Assembly: GCA_963678705.1 (NCBI GenBank)
Contig: CAVMBN010000187.1
Span: 55,332 to 119,331 of the forward strand
Source: Panorpa germanica
Taxonomy: Eukaryota; Arthropoda; Insecta; Mecoptera; Panorpidae
DNA length: 64,000 nt
Direction: 5' to 3'
Shown one piece after another: positions 14,280 through 28,556 of this stretch. Made by a program: the position numbers and the translations under genes. The first letter of the stretch is position 1. Each line of letters begins with the position of its first letter. The notes below the pieces were generated by a model. That model saw only the letters and a list, made by a program, of their open reading frames with translations. It was not told where the DNA came from and made no database searches.

Positions 14280-15864
14280 TACATACTTGTACTAATGCCT
14301 ACTTACTGACCATTTGTTTGTTACCATTGAATGTTCATGAACGATCAATCACTATTTCCAAGAAAACCGCATATATTGTTCACTTAATCACTTATAACAA
14401 TTATAACACTCTCATTATTATTTAAAACACGCATTTATATAAACTAATTCTTGTGTTTTAATATTATTTATAGTTAATGTTATTCGACTTACTTGATAGT
14501 GGGCGGCAACCTTTTGTCTTCCGTATATTTGTAGTGTTTATATAAGGTCTTCCTTATATATCTCTACAGATTTCTTGAATTCTAAACCACTTGATGTTTT
14601 AGCACTAACACTAACCTAATTATTATCACTTTTTTTGTTTATCGCACTTATTAATGTCTTATATCAAACATCAAAGTTACAAATTTGAGGTTATGTTTAT
14701 AAGACCGCGTGTAAGCGTAATGAAAAATTCGTTTTTAACACTGGTTTCCAACTGTTAAACTTTTGTAAAAACACTTTGTTTAGGGTAAATTAACACAAAT
14801 TTAAAACAAACTTAAATACTTTTCGTTTGAAAAAGTATTCATATAATTTATTTAATTTTTTTCCATAATTAATTTCTCACTTTTAATCACTTTTTTCACC
14901 TAAAGTAGCAGGAGCCGATCACACACATAGTAGATAGGAACCACTTGTGTTGCAAAGCAATATTAACGTCCTTGTAAACCAATACGTAGGTCTTCCTTTT
15001 TGTATAAAGTCCCATCCGTCTTGCCAGAGCTTATGCATATATGAATTCATCTCTTTGGCAATATATTTGGTATCGCCTCCAGACATTTATCCTACAGCCG
15101 CATTAACTTTAAATTCTCGAAATTTGTCGCATTAATTTTAAATCATCAAAATTTGATTTTTTCAGTTCTAGCGTAATTTTTACTTGAGTAAGTGCATGAG
15201 TGATTTTAAATCTAAAGGAATTGTCCCCAATATCACTTGCACCACTTCTGTAGATACAGTTCTGCAACAACGCGTCATCGTCAATAACATAGTTCTTTGC
15301 ATGGAAGATCTGGAAGATTGATCCTGCAATACCATGCCGAAGCACAATACACAACTATTAGCATAAATGCCCCCTTGTATAGTGTCGGCATAGTTGCCGA
15401 GTTTAAGCTTCATTCCGTCCTTGTGACACGCGCAAGGTGTGTTACAAGTTTATCATTCGTTGTTCCTGTATTTGTTTCGTAGCTTTGTAGCTTCAAGAAA
15501 CTACAGATTTTATATATAGCAGGTCGAGAACGGCTTTCTAGGGTTTCTGTACTATTTGCACAGATAAGGATCACATTATCGTTGGCAAAACATATGTCTA
15601 CACAACCTTTCGAGTGAGAAACACAGTTCTCGTCGAATACCATGTTCCAGAGCTTAGGCCCCATTACAGATCGCTGAGGACAACCTTTAGATAGTTGCCT
15701 TTTCATGGAACGGTAATCGGTTTGTAAAATAATGTTCGACAATGAAAATAGTTCTCCATAGCGCAGTAGACGTACCTATAGGTTTTTGCCGGTCTAATTC
15801 TTTGAAGGTCACTTGGCCACCGGACATCAACAAAGGCACACTAAATTTCTATAAATATCTCATA
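14280..15864 (-). repeat. Monomer U10 (type 3), partner of U8
   Basis: 1,585 bp. A one-base deletion in the T-run near 15205 joins two relic frames, giving the composite frame 15109-15354. The core frame is open at 15410-15742 with ICANST for IGANST. Confidence 0.93.
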
Positions 15865-17450
15865 TACATACTTGTACTTATGTCTACTTACTTACCATTT
15901 GTTTGTTACCATTGAATGTTCATGAACGATCAATCACTATTTCCAAGAAAACCGCATATATTGTTCACTTAATCACTTATAACAATTAATACACTCTCAT
16001 TATTATTTAAAACACGCATTTATATAAACTAATTCTTGTGTTTTAATATTATTTATAGTTATTGTTATTCGACTTACTTGATAGTTGGCGGCAACCTTTT
16101 GTCTTCCGTATATTTGTAGTGTTTATATGAGGTCTTCCTTATATATCTCTGCAGATTTCTTGAATTTTAAACCACTTGATGTTTTAGCACTAACATTAAC
16201 CTAATTATTATCACTTTTTTTGTCTATCGCACTTATTAATGTCTTATATCAAACATCAAAGTTACAAATTTGAGGTTATGTTTATAAGACCGCGTGTACG
16301 CGTAATGAAAAATTCGTTTTTAACACTGGTTTCCAACTGTCAAACTTTTGTAAAAACACTTTGTTTAGGGTAAATTTACACAAATTTAAAACAAACTTAA
16401 ATACTTTTCGTTTGAAAAAGTATTCATATAATTTATTTAATTTTTTTCCATAATTAATTTCTCACTTTTAATCACTTTTTTCACCTAAAGTAGAAGGAGT
16501 CGATCACACACATAGTAGATAGGAACCACTTGTGTTGCAAAGCAATATTAACGTCCTTGTAAACTAATACGTAGGTTTTCCTTTTTGTATTAAGTCCCAT
16601 CTGTCTTGCCAGAGCTTATGCATATATGCATTTATCTCTTTGGCAATATATTTGGTATCGTCTCCAGACTTTTATCCTACAGCCGCATTAACTTTAAATC
16701 CTCGAAATTTGTCGCATTAATTTTAAATCATCAAAATTTGATTTTTTCAGTTCTAGCGTAATTTGTACTTGAGTAAGTGCATGAGTGATTTTTAAATCTT
16801 AAGGAATTGTCCCCAATATCACTTGCACCACTTCTGTAGAAACAATTCTGCAACAACGCGTCATCGTCAATAACATAGTTCTTTGCATGGAAGATCTGGA
16901 AGATTGATCCTGTAATACCATGCCGAAGCACAATACACAACTATTAGCATAAATGCCCCCTTGTATAGTGTCGGCATAGTTGCCGAGTTTAAGCTTCATT
17001 CCGTCCTTGTGACACGCGCAAAGTGTGTTACAAGTTTATCATTCGTTGTTACTGTATTTGTTTCGTAGCTTTGTAGCTTCAAGAAACTACAGATTTTATA
17101 TATAGCAGGTCGAGAACGGCTTTCTAGGGTTTCTGTACTATTTGCACCGATAAGGATCACATTATCGTTGGCAAAACATATGTCTACACAACCTTTCGAG
17201 TGAGAAACACAGTTCTCGTCGAATACCATGTTCCAGAGCTCAGGCCCCATTCCAGATCGCTGAGGACAACCTTTAGATAGTTGCCTTTTCATGGAACTGT
17301 AATCGGTTTGTAAAATAATGTTCGACAATGAAAATAGTTCTCCATAGCGCAGTAGACGTACCTATAGGTTTTTGCCGGTCTAATTCTTTGAAGGTCACTT
17401 GGCCACCGGACATCAACAAAGGCACACTGAATTTCTATAAATATCTCATA
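15865..17450 (-). repeat. Monomer U11 (type 2)
   Basis: The core frame is open at 16996-17328. The frame that carries the motif A-like block (17289-17519) is also open here and runs across the monomer boundary into U12. Confidence 0.93.
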
Positions 17451-17519
17451 TACATACTTGTACTTATGCCTACTTACTGACCATTTGTTTGTTACCATTG
17501 AATGTTCATGAACGATCAA
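16996..17519 (-). pseudogene. Relic RT motif A frame and core frame at the U11/U12 boundary
   Basis: Here the motif A-like block lies in an open 76-codon frame (17289-17519) with YEIFIEIQCAFVDVRWPS, and overlaps the core frame (16996-17328) that contains motifs B and C. Because the motif A block ends at my monomer boundary, the relic seems to be cut just upstream of motif A, consistent with a 5'-truncated copy as founder. Confidence 0.7.
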
Positions 17520-19038
17520 TCACTATTTCCAAGAAAACCGCATATATTGTTCACTTAATCACTTATAACAATTAATACACTCTCATTATTATTTAAAACA
17601 CGCATTTATATAAACTAATTCTTGTGTTTTAATATTATTTATAGTTAATGTTATTCGACTTACTTGATAGTGGGCGGCAACCTTTTGACTTCCGTATATT
17701 TGTAGTGTTTATATAAGGTCTTTCTTATATATCTCTACAGATTTCTTGAATTCTAAACCACTTAATGTTTTAGCATTAACACTAACCTAATTATTATCAC
17801 TTTTTTTGTTTATCGCACTTATTAATGTCTTATATCAAACATCAAAGTTACAAATTTGAGGTTATGTTTATAAGACCGCGTGTACGCGTAATGAAAAATT
17901 CGTTTTTAACACTGGTTTTTCCAACTGTCAAACTTTTGTAAAAACACTTTGTTTAGGGTAAATTAACACAAATTTAAAACAAACCTAAATACTTTTCGTT
18001 TGAAAAAGTATTCATATAATTTATTTAATTTTTTTCCATTATTAATTTTTCACTTTTAATCACTTTTTTCACCTAAAGTAGCAGGAGCCGATCACACACA
18101 TAGTAGATAGGAACCACTTGTGTTGCAAAGCAATATTAACGTCCTTGTAAACCAATACGTAGGTCTTCCTTTTTGTATTAAGTCTTATCTGTCTTGCCAG
18201 AGCTTATGCATATATGCATTCATCTCTTTGGCAATATATTTGGTATCGTCTCCAGACTTTTATCCTACTGCCGCATTAACTTTAAATCCTCAAAATTTGT
18301 CGCATTAATTTTAAATCATCAAAATTTGATTTTTTCAGTTCTAGCGTAATTTGTACTTGAGTAAGTGCATGAGTGATTTTTAAATCTTAAGGAATTGTCC
18401 CCAATATCACTTGCACCACTTCTGTAGATACAGTTCTGCAACAACGCGTCATCGTCAATAACATAGTTCTTTGCATGGAAGATCTGAAAGATTGATCCTG
18501 TAATACCATGCCGAAGCACAATACACAACTATTAGCATAAATGCTCCCTTGTATAGTGTCGGCATAGTTGCCGAGTTTAAGCTTCATTCCGTCCTTGTGA
18601 CACGCGCAAGGTGTGTTACAAGGTTATCATTCGTTGTTACTGTATTTGTTTCGTAGCTTTGTAGCTTCAAGAAACTACAGATTTTATATATAGCAATTCG
18701 AGAACGGCTTTCTAGGGTTTCTGTACTATTTGCACCGATAAAGATCACATTATCGTTGGCAAAACATATGTCTACACAACCTTTCGAGTGAGAAACACAG
18801 TTCTCGTCGAATACTATGTTCCAGAGCTTAGGCCCCATTACAGATCGCTGAGGACAACCTTTAGATAGTTGCCTTTTCATGGAACGGTAATCGGTTTGTA
18901 AAATAATGTTCGACAATGAAAATAGTTCTCCATAGCGCAGTAGACGTACCTAGAGGTTTTTGCCTGTCTAATTCTTTGAAGGTCACTTGGCCACCGGACA
19001 TCAACAAAGGCACACTAAATTTCTATAAATATCTCATA
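17451..19038 (-). repeat. Monomer U12 (type 3+TT)
   Basis: 1,588 bp. The core frame is open at 18584-18916 and has the SRIAIYK variant shared with U19, U21 and U25. The connection frame is 18387-18587. Confidence 0.93.
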
Positions 19039-20624
19039 TACATACTTGTACTTATGCCTACTTACTTACTATTTATTTGTTACCATTGAATGTTCATGAA
19101 CGATTAATCACTATTTCCAAGAAAACCGCATATATTGTTTACTTAATCACTTATAACAATTAATACACTCTCATTATTATTTAAAACCCGCATTTATATA
19201 AACTAATTCTTGTGTTTTAATATTATTTATAGTTATTGTTATTCGACTTACTTGATAGTTCGCGGCAACCTTTTGTCTTCCGTATATTTGTAGTGTTTAT
19301 ATGAGGTCTTCCTTATATATCTCTGCAGATTTCTTGAATTTTAAACCACTTGATGTTTTAGAAATAACACTAACCTAATTATTATCACTTTTTTTGTCTA
19401 TCGCACTTATTAATGTCTTATATCAAACATTAAAGTTACAAATTTGAGGTTATGTTTATAAGACCGCGTGTACGCGTAATGAAAAATTCGTTTTTAACAC
19501 TGGTTTCCAACTGTCAAACTTTTGTAAAAACACTTTGTTTAGGGTAAATTAACACAAATTTAAAACAAACTTAAATACTTTTCGTTTGAAAAAGTATTCA
19601 TATAATTTATTTAATTTTTTTCCATAATTAATTTCTCACTTTTAATCACTTTTTTCACCTAAAGTAGCAGGAGTCGATCACACACATAGTAGATAGGAAC
19701 CACTTGTGTTGCAAAGCAATATTAACGTCCTTGTAAACCAATACGTAGGTTTTCTTTTTTGTATTAAGTCCCATCTGTCTTGCCAGAGCTTATGCATATA
19801 TGCATTCATCTCTTTGGCAATATATTTGGTATCGTCTCCAGACTTTTATCCTACAGCCGCATTAACTTTAAATCCTCGAAATTTGTCGCATTAATTTTAA
19901 ATCATCAAAATTTGATTTTTTCAGTTCTAGCGTAATTTGTACTTGAGTAAGTGCATGAGTGATTTTTAAATCTTAAGGAATTGTCCCCAATATCACTTGC
20001 ACCACTTCTGTAGATACAGTTCTGCAACAACGCGTCATCGTCAATAACATAGTTCTTTGCATGGAAGATCTGGAAGATTGATCCTGCAATACCATGCCGA
20101 AGCACAATACACAACTATTAGCATAAATGCCCCCTTGTATAGTGTCGGCATAGTTGCCGAGTTTAAGCTTCATTCCGTCCTTGTGACACGCGCAAGGTGT
20201 GTTACAAGTTTATCATTCGTTGTTCCTGTATTTGTTTCGTAGCTTTGTAGCTTCAAGAAACTACAGATTTTATATATAGCAGGTCGAGAACGGCTTTCTA
20301 GGGTTTCTGTACTATTTGCACCGATAAGGATCACATTATCGTTGGCAAAACATATGTCTACACAACCTATCGAGTGAGAAACACAGTTCTCGTCGAATAC
20401 CATGTTCCAGAGCTTAGGCCCCATTACAGATCGCTGAGGACAACCTTTAAATAGTTGCCTTTTCATGGAACGGTAATCGGTTTGTAAAATAATGTTCGAC
20501 AATGAAAATAGTTCTCCATAGCGCAGTAGACGTACCTATAGGTTTTTGCCGGTCTAATTCTTTGAAGGTCACTTGGCCACCGGACATCAACAAAGGCACA
20601 CTGAATTTCTATAAATATCTCATA
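19039..20624 (-). repeat. Monomer U13 (type 2)
   Basis: The core frame is open at 20170-20502, with KRQLFKGC and HSIGC changes. The connection frame is 19973-20173. The AT half has GTTCGCGG for GTTGGCGG. Confidence 0.93.
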
Positions 20625-22210
20625 TACATACTTGTACTTATGCCTACTTACTTACTATTTATTTGTTACCATTGAATGTTCATGAACGATTAATCACTAT
20701 TTCCAAGAAAACCGCATATATTGTTCACTTAATCACTTATAACAATTAATACACTCTCATTATTATTTAAAACACGCATTTATATAAACTAATTCTTGTG
20801 TTTTAATATTATTTATAGTTATTGTTATTCGACTTACTTGATAGTTGGCGGCAACCTTTTGTCTTCCGTATATTTGTAGTGTTTATATGAGGTCTTCCTT
20901 TTATATCTCTGCAGATTTCTTGAATTTTAAACCACTTGATGTTTTAGCACTAACACTAACCTAATTATTATCACTTTTTTTGTCTATCGCACTTATTAAT
21001 GTCTTATATCAAACATCAAAGTTACAAATTTGAGGTTATGTTTATAAGACCGCGCGTACGCGTAATGAAAAATTCGTTTTTAACACTGGTTTCCAACTGT
21101 CAAACTTTTGTAAAAACACTTTGTTTAGGGTAAATTAACACAAATTTAAAACAAACTTAAATACTTTTCGTTTGAAAAAGTATTCATATAATTTATTTAA
21201 TTTTTTTCCATAATTAATTTCTCACTTTTAATCACTTTTTTCACCTAAAGTAGCAGGAGTCGATCACACACATAGTAGATAGGAACCACTTGTGTTGCAA
21301 AGCAATATTAACGTCCTTGTAAACCAATATGTAGGTCTTCCTTTTTGTATTAAGTCCCATCAGTCTTGCCAGAGCTTATGCATATATGCATTCATCTCTT
21401 TGGCAATATATTTGGTATCGTCTCCAGACTTTTATCCTACAGCCGCATTAACTTTAAATCCTCGAAATTTGTCGCATTAATTTTAAATCATCAAAATTTG
21501 ATTTTTTCAGTTCTAGCGTAATTTGTACTTGAGTAAGTGCATGAGTGATTTTTAAATCTTAAGGAATTGTCCCCAATATCACTTGCACCACTTCTGTAGA
21601 TACAGTTCTGCAACAACGCGTCATCGTCAATAACATAGTTCTTTGCATGGAAGATCTGGAAGATTGATCCTGTAATACCATGCCGAAGCACAATACACAA
21701 CTATTAGCATAAATGCCTCCTTGTATAGTGTCGGCATAGTTGCCGAGTTTAAGCTTCATTCCGTCCTTGTGACACGCGCAAGGTGTGTTACAAGTTTATC
21801 ATTCGTTGTTACTGTATTTGTTTCGTAGCTTTGTAGCTTCAAGAAACTACAGATTTTATATATAGCAGGTCGAGAACGGCTTTCTAGGATTTCTGTACTA
21901 TTTGCACCGATAAGGATCACATTATTGTTGCCAAAACATATGTCTACACAACCTTTCGAGTGAGAAACACAGTTCTCGTCGAATACCTTGTTCCAGAGCT
22001 CAGGCCCCATTACAGATCGCTGAGGACAACCTTTAGAAAGTTGCCTTTTCATGGAACTGTAATCGGTTTGTAAAATAATGTTCGACAATGAAAATAGTGC
22101 TCCATAGCGCAGTAGACGTACCTATAGGTTTTTGCCAGTCTAATTCTTTGAAGGTCACTTGGCCACCGGACATCAACAAAGGCACACTGAATTTCTATAA
22201 ATATCTCATA
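20625..22210 (-). repeat. Monomer U14 (type 2), near twin of U15
   Basis: The core frame is open at 21756-22088 and carries the NKVFDEN, NNNVILI and EILESRS variants. Motif C reads FGNN. The palindrome is CGCGCGTACGCG. Confidence 0.93.
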
Positions 22211-23796
22211 TACATACTTGTACTTATGCCTACTTACTTACCCTTTGTTTGTTACCATTGAATGTTCATGAACGATCAATCACTATTTCCAAGAAAACCG
22301 CATATATTGTTCACTTAATCACTTATAACAATTAATACACTCTCATTATTATTTAAAACACGCATTTATATAAACTAATTCTTGTGTTTTAATATTATTT
22401 ATAGTTATTGTTATTCGACTTACTTGATAGTTGGCGGCAACCTTTTGTCTTCCGTATATTTGTAGTGTTTATATGAGGTCTTCCTTATATATCTCTGCAG
22501 ATTTCTTGAATTTTAAACCACTTGATGTTTTAGCACTAACATTAACCTAATTATTATCACTTTTTTTGTCTATCGCACTTATTAATGTCTTATATCAAAC
22601 ATCAAAGTTACAAATTTGAGGTTATGTTTATAAGACCGCGTGTACGCGTAATGAAAAATTCGTTTTTAACACTGGTTTCCAACTGTCAAACTTTTGTAAA
22701 AACACTTTGTTTAGGGTAAATTTACACAAATTTAAAACAAACTTAAATACTTTTCGTTTAAAAAAGTATTAATATAATTTATTTAATTTTTTTCCATAAT
22801 TAATTTCTCACTTTTAATCACTTTTTTCACCTAAAGTAGCAGGAGTCGATCACACACATAGTAGATAGGAACCACTTGTGTTGCAAAGCAATATTAACGT
22901 CCTTGTAAACCAATATGTAGGTCTTCCTTTTTGTATTAAGTCCCATCAGTCTTGCCAGAGCTTATGCATATATGCATTCATCTCTTTGGCAATATATTTG
23001 GTATCGTCTCCAGACTTTTATCCTACAGCCGCATTAACTTTAAATCCTCGAAATTTGTCGCATTAATTTTAAATCATCAAAATTTGATTTTTTCAGTTCT
23101 AGCGTAATTTGTACTTGAGTAAGTGCATGAGTGATTTTTAAATCTTAAGGAATTGTCCCCAATATCACTTGCACCACTTCTGTAGATACAGTTCTGCAAC
23201 AACGCGTCATCGTCAATAACATAGTTCTTTGCATGGAAGATCTGGAAGATTGATCCTGTAATACCATGCCGAAGCACAATACACAACTATTAGCATAAAT
23301 GCCTCCTTGTATAGTGTCGGCATAGTTGCCGAGTTTAAGCTTCATTCCGTCCTTGTGACACGCGCAAGGTGTGTTACAAGTTTATCATTCGTTGTTACTG
23401 TATTTGTTTCGTAGCTTTGTAGCTTCAAGAAACTACAGATTTTGTATATAGCAGGTCGAGAACGGCTTTCTAGGATTTCTGTACTATTTGCACCGATGAG
23501 GATCACATTATTGTTGGCAAAACATATGTCTACACAACCTTTCGAGTGAGAAACACAGTTCTCGTCGAATACCTTGTTCCAGAGCTCAGGCCCCATTACA
23601 GATCGCTGAGGACAACCTTTAGAAAGTTGCCTTTTCATGGAACTGTAATCGGTTTGTAAAATAATGTTCGACAATGAAAATAGTTCTCCATAGCGCAGTA
23701 GACGTACCTATAGGTTTTTGCCAGTCTAATTCTTTGAAGGTCACTTGGCCACCGGACATCAACAAAGGCACACTGAATTTCTATAAATATCTCATA
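22211..23796 (-). repeat. Monomer U15 (type 2), near twin of U14
   Basis: The core frame is open at 23342-23674 with the same NKVFDEN/NNN/EILES markers as U14, which suggests a very recent tandem duplication of one monomer. Confidence 0.93.
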
Positions 23797-25382
23797 TACA
23801 TACTTGTACTTATGCCTACTTACTTACCCTTTGTTTGTTACCATTGAATGTTCATGAACGATCAATCACTATTTCCAAGAAAACCGCATATATTGTTCAC
23901 TTAATCACTTATAACAATTAATACACTCTCATTATTATTTAAAACACGCATTTATATAAACTAATTCTTGTGTTTTAATATTATTTATAGTTATTGTTAT
24001 TCGACTTACTTGATAGTTGGCGGCAACCTTTTGTCTTCCGTATATTTGTAGTGTTTATATGAGGTCTTCCTTATATATCTCTGCAGATTTCTTGAATTTT
24101 AAACCACTTGATGTTTTAGCACTAACATTAACCTAATTATTATCACTTTTTTTGTCTATCGCACTTATTAATGTCTTATATCAAACATCAAAGTTACAAA
24201 TTTGAGGTTATGTTTATAAGACCGCGTGTACGCGTAATGAAAAATTCGTTTTTAACACTGGTTTCCAACTGTCAAACTTTTGTAAAAACACTTTGTTCAG
24301 GGTAAATTTACACAAATTTAAAACAAACTTAAATACTTTTCGTTTGAAAAAGTATTCATATAATTTATTTAATTTTTTTCCATAATTAATTTCTCACTTT
24401 TAATCACTTTTTTCACCTAAAGTAGCAGGAGTCGATCACACACATAGTAGATAGGAACCACTTGTGTTGCAAAGCAATATTAACGTCCTTGTAAACTAAA
24501 ACGTAGGTTTTCCTTTTTGTATTAAGTCCCATCTGTCTTGCCAGAGCCTATGCATATATGCATTCATCTCTTTGGCAATATATTTGGTATCGTCTCCAGA
24601 CTTTTATCCTACAGCCGCATTAACTTTAAATCCTCGAAATTTGTCGCATTAATTTTAAATCATCAAAATTTGATTTTTTCAGTTCTAGCGTAATTTGTAC
24701 TTGAGTAAGTGCATGAGTGATTTTGAAATCTTAAGGAATTGTCCCCAATATTACTTGCACCACTTCTGTAGAAACAATTCTGCAACAACGCGTCATCGTC
24801 AATAACATAGTTCTTTGCATGGAAGATCTGGAAGATTGATCCTGTAATACCATGCCGAAGCACAATACACAACTATTAGCATAAATGCCCCCTTGTATAG
24901 TGTCGGCATAGTTGCCGAGTTTAAGCTTCATTCCGTCCTTGCGACACGCGCAAGGTGTGTTACAAGTTTATCATTCGTTGTTACTGTATTTGTTTCGTAG
25001 CTTTGTAGCTTCAAGAAACTACAGATTTTATATATAGCAGGTCGAGAACGGCTTTCTAGGGTTTCTGTACTATTTGCACCGATAAGGATCACATTATCGT
25101 TGGCAAAACATATGTCTACACAACCTTTCGAGTAAGAAACACAGTTCTCGTCGAATGCTATGTTCCAGAGCTCAGGCCTCATTACAGATCGCTGAGGACA
25201 ACCTTTAGATAGTTGCCTTTTCATGGAACTGTAATCGGTTTGTAAAATAATGTTTGACAATGAAAATAGTTCTCCATAGCGCAGTAGACGTACCTATAGG
25301 TTTTTGCCGGTCTAATTCTTTGAAGGTCACTTGGCCACCGGACATCAACAAAGGCACACTGAATTTCTATAAATATCTCATA
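23797..25382 (-). repeat. Monomer U16 (type 2), first of the alternating dimer run
   Basis: The core frame is open at 24928-25260 with AFDENCVSYSKG. The same changed AT-half tract (AAATTTACAC) occurs in U11, U15, U18 and U20. Confidence 0.93.
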
Positions 25383-26970
25383 TACATACTTGTACTTATG
25401 CCTACTTACTTACCATTTGTTTGTTACCATTAAATGTTCATGAACGATCAATCACTATTTCCAAGAAAACCGCATATATTGTTCACTTAATCACTTATAA
25501 CAATTAATACACTCTCATTATTATTTAAAACACGCATTTATATAAACTAATTCTTGTGTTTTAATATTATTTATAGTTAATGTTATTCGACTTACTTGAT
25601 AGTGGGCGGCAACCTTTTGTCTTCCGTATATTTGTAGTGTTTATATAAGGTCTTCCTTATATATCTCTACAGATTTCTTGAATTCTAAACCACTTGATGT
25701 TTTAGCACTAACACTAACCTAATTATTATCACTTTTTTTGTTTATCGCACTTATTAATGTCTTATATCAAACATCAAAGTTACAAATTTGAGGTTATGTT
25801 TATAAGACCGCGTGTACGCGTAATGAAAAATTCGTTTTTAACACTGGTTTTTCCAACTGTCAAACTTTTGTAAAAACACTTTGTTTAGTGTAAATTAACA
25901 CAAATTTAAAACAAACTTAAATACTTTTCGTTTGAAAAAGTATTCATATAATTTATTTAATTTTTTTCCATTATTAATTTTTCCCTTTTAATCACTTTTT
26001 TCACCTAAAGTAGCAGGAGCCGATCACACACATAGTAGATAGGAACCACTTGTGTTGCAAAGCAATATTAACGTCCTTGTAAACCAATACGTAGGTCTTC
26101 CTTTTTGTATTAAGTCTTATCTGTCTTGCCAGAGCTTATGCATATATGCATTCATCTCTTTGGCAATATATTTGGTATCGTCTCCAGACTTTTATCCTAC
26201 TGCCGCATTAACTTTAAATCCTCAAAATTTGTCGCATTAATTTTAAATCATCAAAATTTGATTTTTTTAGTTCTAGCGTAATTTGTACTTGAGTAAGTGC
26301 ATGAGTGATTTTTAAATCTTAAGGAATTGTCCCCAATATCACTTGCACCACTTCTGTAGATACAGTTCTGCAACAACGCGTCATCGTCAATAACATAGTT
26401 CTTTGCATGGAAGATCTGGAAGATTGATCCTGTAATACCATGCCGAAGCACAATACACAACTATTAGCATAAATGCCTCCTTGTATAGTGTCGGCATAGT
26501 TGCCGAGTTTAAGCTTCATTCCGTCCTTGTGACACGCGCAAGGTGTGTTACAAGTTTATCATTCGTTGTTACTGTATTTGTTTCGTAGCTTTGTAGCTTC
26601 AAGAAACTACAGATTTTATATATAGCAGGTCGAGAACGGCTTTCTAGGATTTCTGTACTATTTGCACCGATAAGGATCACATTATTGTTGGCAAAACATA
26701 TGTCTACACAACCTTTCGAGTGAGAACCACAGTTCTCGTCGAATACCTTGTTCCAGAGCTCAGGCCCCATTACAGATCGCTGAGGACAACCTTTAGAAAG
26801 TTGCCTTTTCATGGAACTGTAATCGGTTTGTAAAATAATGTTCGACAATGAAAATAGTTCTCCATAGCGCAGTAGACGTACCTATAGGTTTTTGCCAGTC
26901 TAATTCTTTGAAGGTCACTTGGCCACCGGACATCAACAAAGGCACACTGAATTTCTATAAATATCTCATA
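25383..26970 (-). repeat. Monomer U17 (type 3+TT left part, U14/U15-like right part)
   Basis: The AT half and C-terminal block match U12, U19 and U21, but the core frame at 26516-26848 carries the NKVFDEN, NNNVILI and EILESRS markers of U14 and U15. This is a mosaic monomer. Confidence 0.92.
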
Positions 26971-28556
26971 TACATACTTGTACTTTTGCCTACTTACTTA
27001 CCCTTTGTTTGTTACCATTGAATGTTCATGAACGATCAATCACTATTTCCAAGAAAACCGCATATATTGTTCACTTAATCACTTATAACAATTAATACAC
27101 TCTCATTATTATTTAAAACACGCATTTATATAAACTAATTCTTGTGTTTTAATATTATTTATAGTTATTGTTATTCGACTTACTTGATAGTTGGCGGCAA
27201 CCTTTTGTCTTCCGTATATTTGTAGTGTTTATATGAGGTCTTCCTTATATATCTCTGCAGATTTCTTGAATTTTAAACCACTTGATGTTTTAGCACTAAC
27301 ATTAACCTAATTATTATCACTTTTTTTGTCTATCGCACTTATTAATGTCTTATATCAAACATCAAAGTTACAAATTTGAGGTTATGTTTATAAGACCGCG
27401 TGTACGCGTAATGAAAAATTCGTTTTTAACACTGGTTTCCAACTGTCAAACTTTTGTAAAAACACTTTGTTTAGGGTAAATTTACACAAATTTAAAACAA
27501 ACCTAAATACTTTTCGTTTGGAAAAGTATTCATATAATTTATTTAATTTTTTTCCATAATTAATTTCTCACTTTTAATCACTTTTTTCACCTAAAGTAGC
27601 AGAAGTCGATTACACACATAGTAGATAGGAACCACTTGTGTTGCAAAGCAATATTAACGTCCTTGTAAACTAATACGTAGGTTTTCCTTTTTGTATTAAG
27701 TCCCATCTGTCTTGCCAGAGCCTATGCATATATGCACTCATCTCTTTCGCAATATATTTGGTATCGTCTCCAGACTTTTATCCTACAGCCGCATTAACTT
27801 TAAATCCTCGAAATTTGTCGCATTAATTTTAAATCATCAAAATTTGATTTTTTCAGTTCTAGCGTAATTTGTACTTGAGTAAGTGCATGAGTAATTTTTA
27901 AATCTTAAGGAATTGTCCCCAATATTACTTGCACCACTTCTGTAGAAACAATTCTGCAACAACGCGTCATCGTCAATAACATAGTTCTTTGCATGGAAGA
28001 TCTGGAAGATTGATCCTGTAATACCATGCCGAAGCACAATACACAACTATTAGAATAAATGCCTCCTTGTATAGTGTCGGCATAGTTGCCGAGTTTAAGC
28101 TTCATTCTGTCCTTGTGACACGCGCAAGGTGTGTTACAAGTTTATCATTCGTTGTTACTGTATTTGTTTCGTAGCTTTGTAGCTTCAAGAAACTACAGAT
28201 TTTATATATAGCAGGTCGAGAACGGCTTTTTAGGGTTTCTGTACTATTTGCACCGATAAGGATCACATTATCGTTGGCAAAACATATGTCTACACAACCT
28301 TTTGAGTGAGAAACACAGTTCTCGTCGAATACCATGTTCCAGAGCTCAGGCCCCATTACAGATCGCTGAGGACAACCTTTAGATAGATGCCTTTTCATGG
28401 AACTGTAATCGGTTTGTAAAATAATGTTCGACAATGAAAATAGTTCTCCATAGCGCAGTAGACGTACCTATAGGTTTTTGCCGGTCTAATTCTTTGAAGG
28501 TCACTTGGCCACCGGACATCAACAAAGGCACACTGAATTTCTATAAATATCTCATG
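26971..28556 (-). repeat. Monomer U18 (type 2)
   Basis: The core frame is open at 28102-28434 and the connection frame at 27905-28105. It shares AGAGCCTATG with U16 and U20. Confidence 0.93.
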
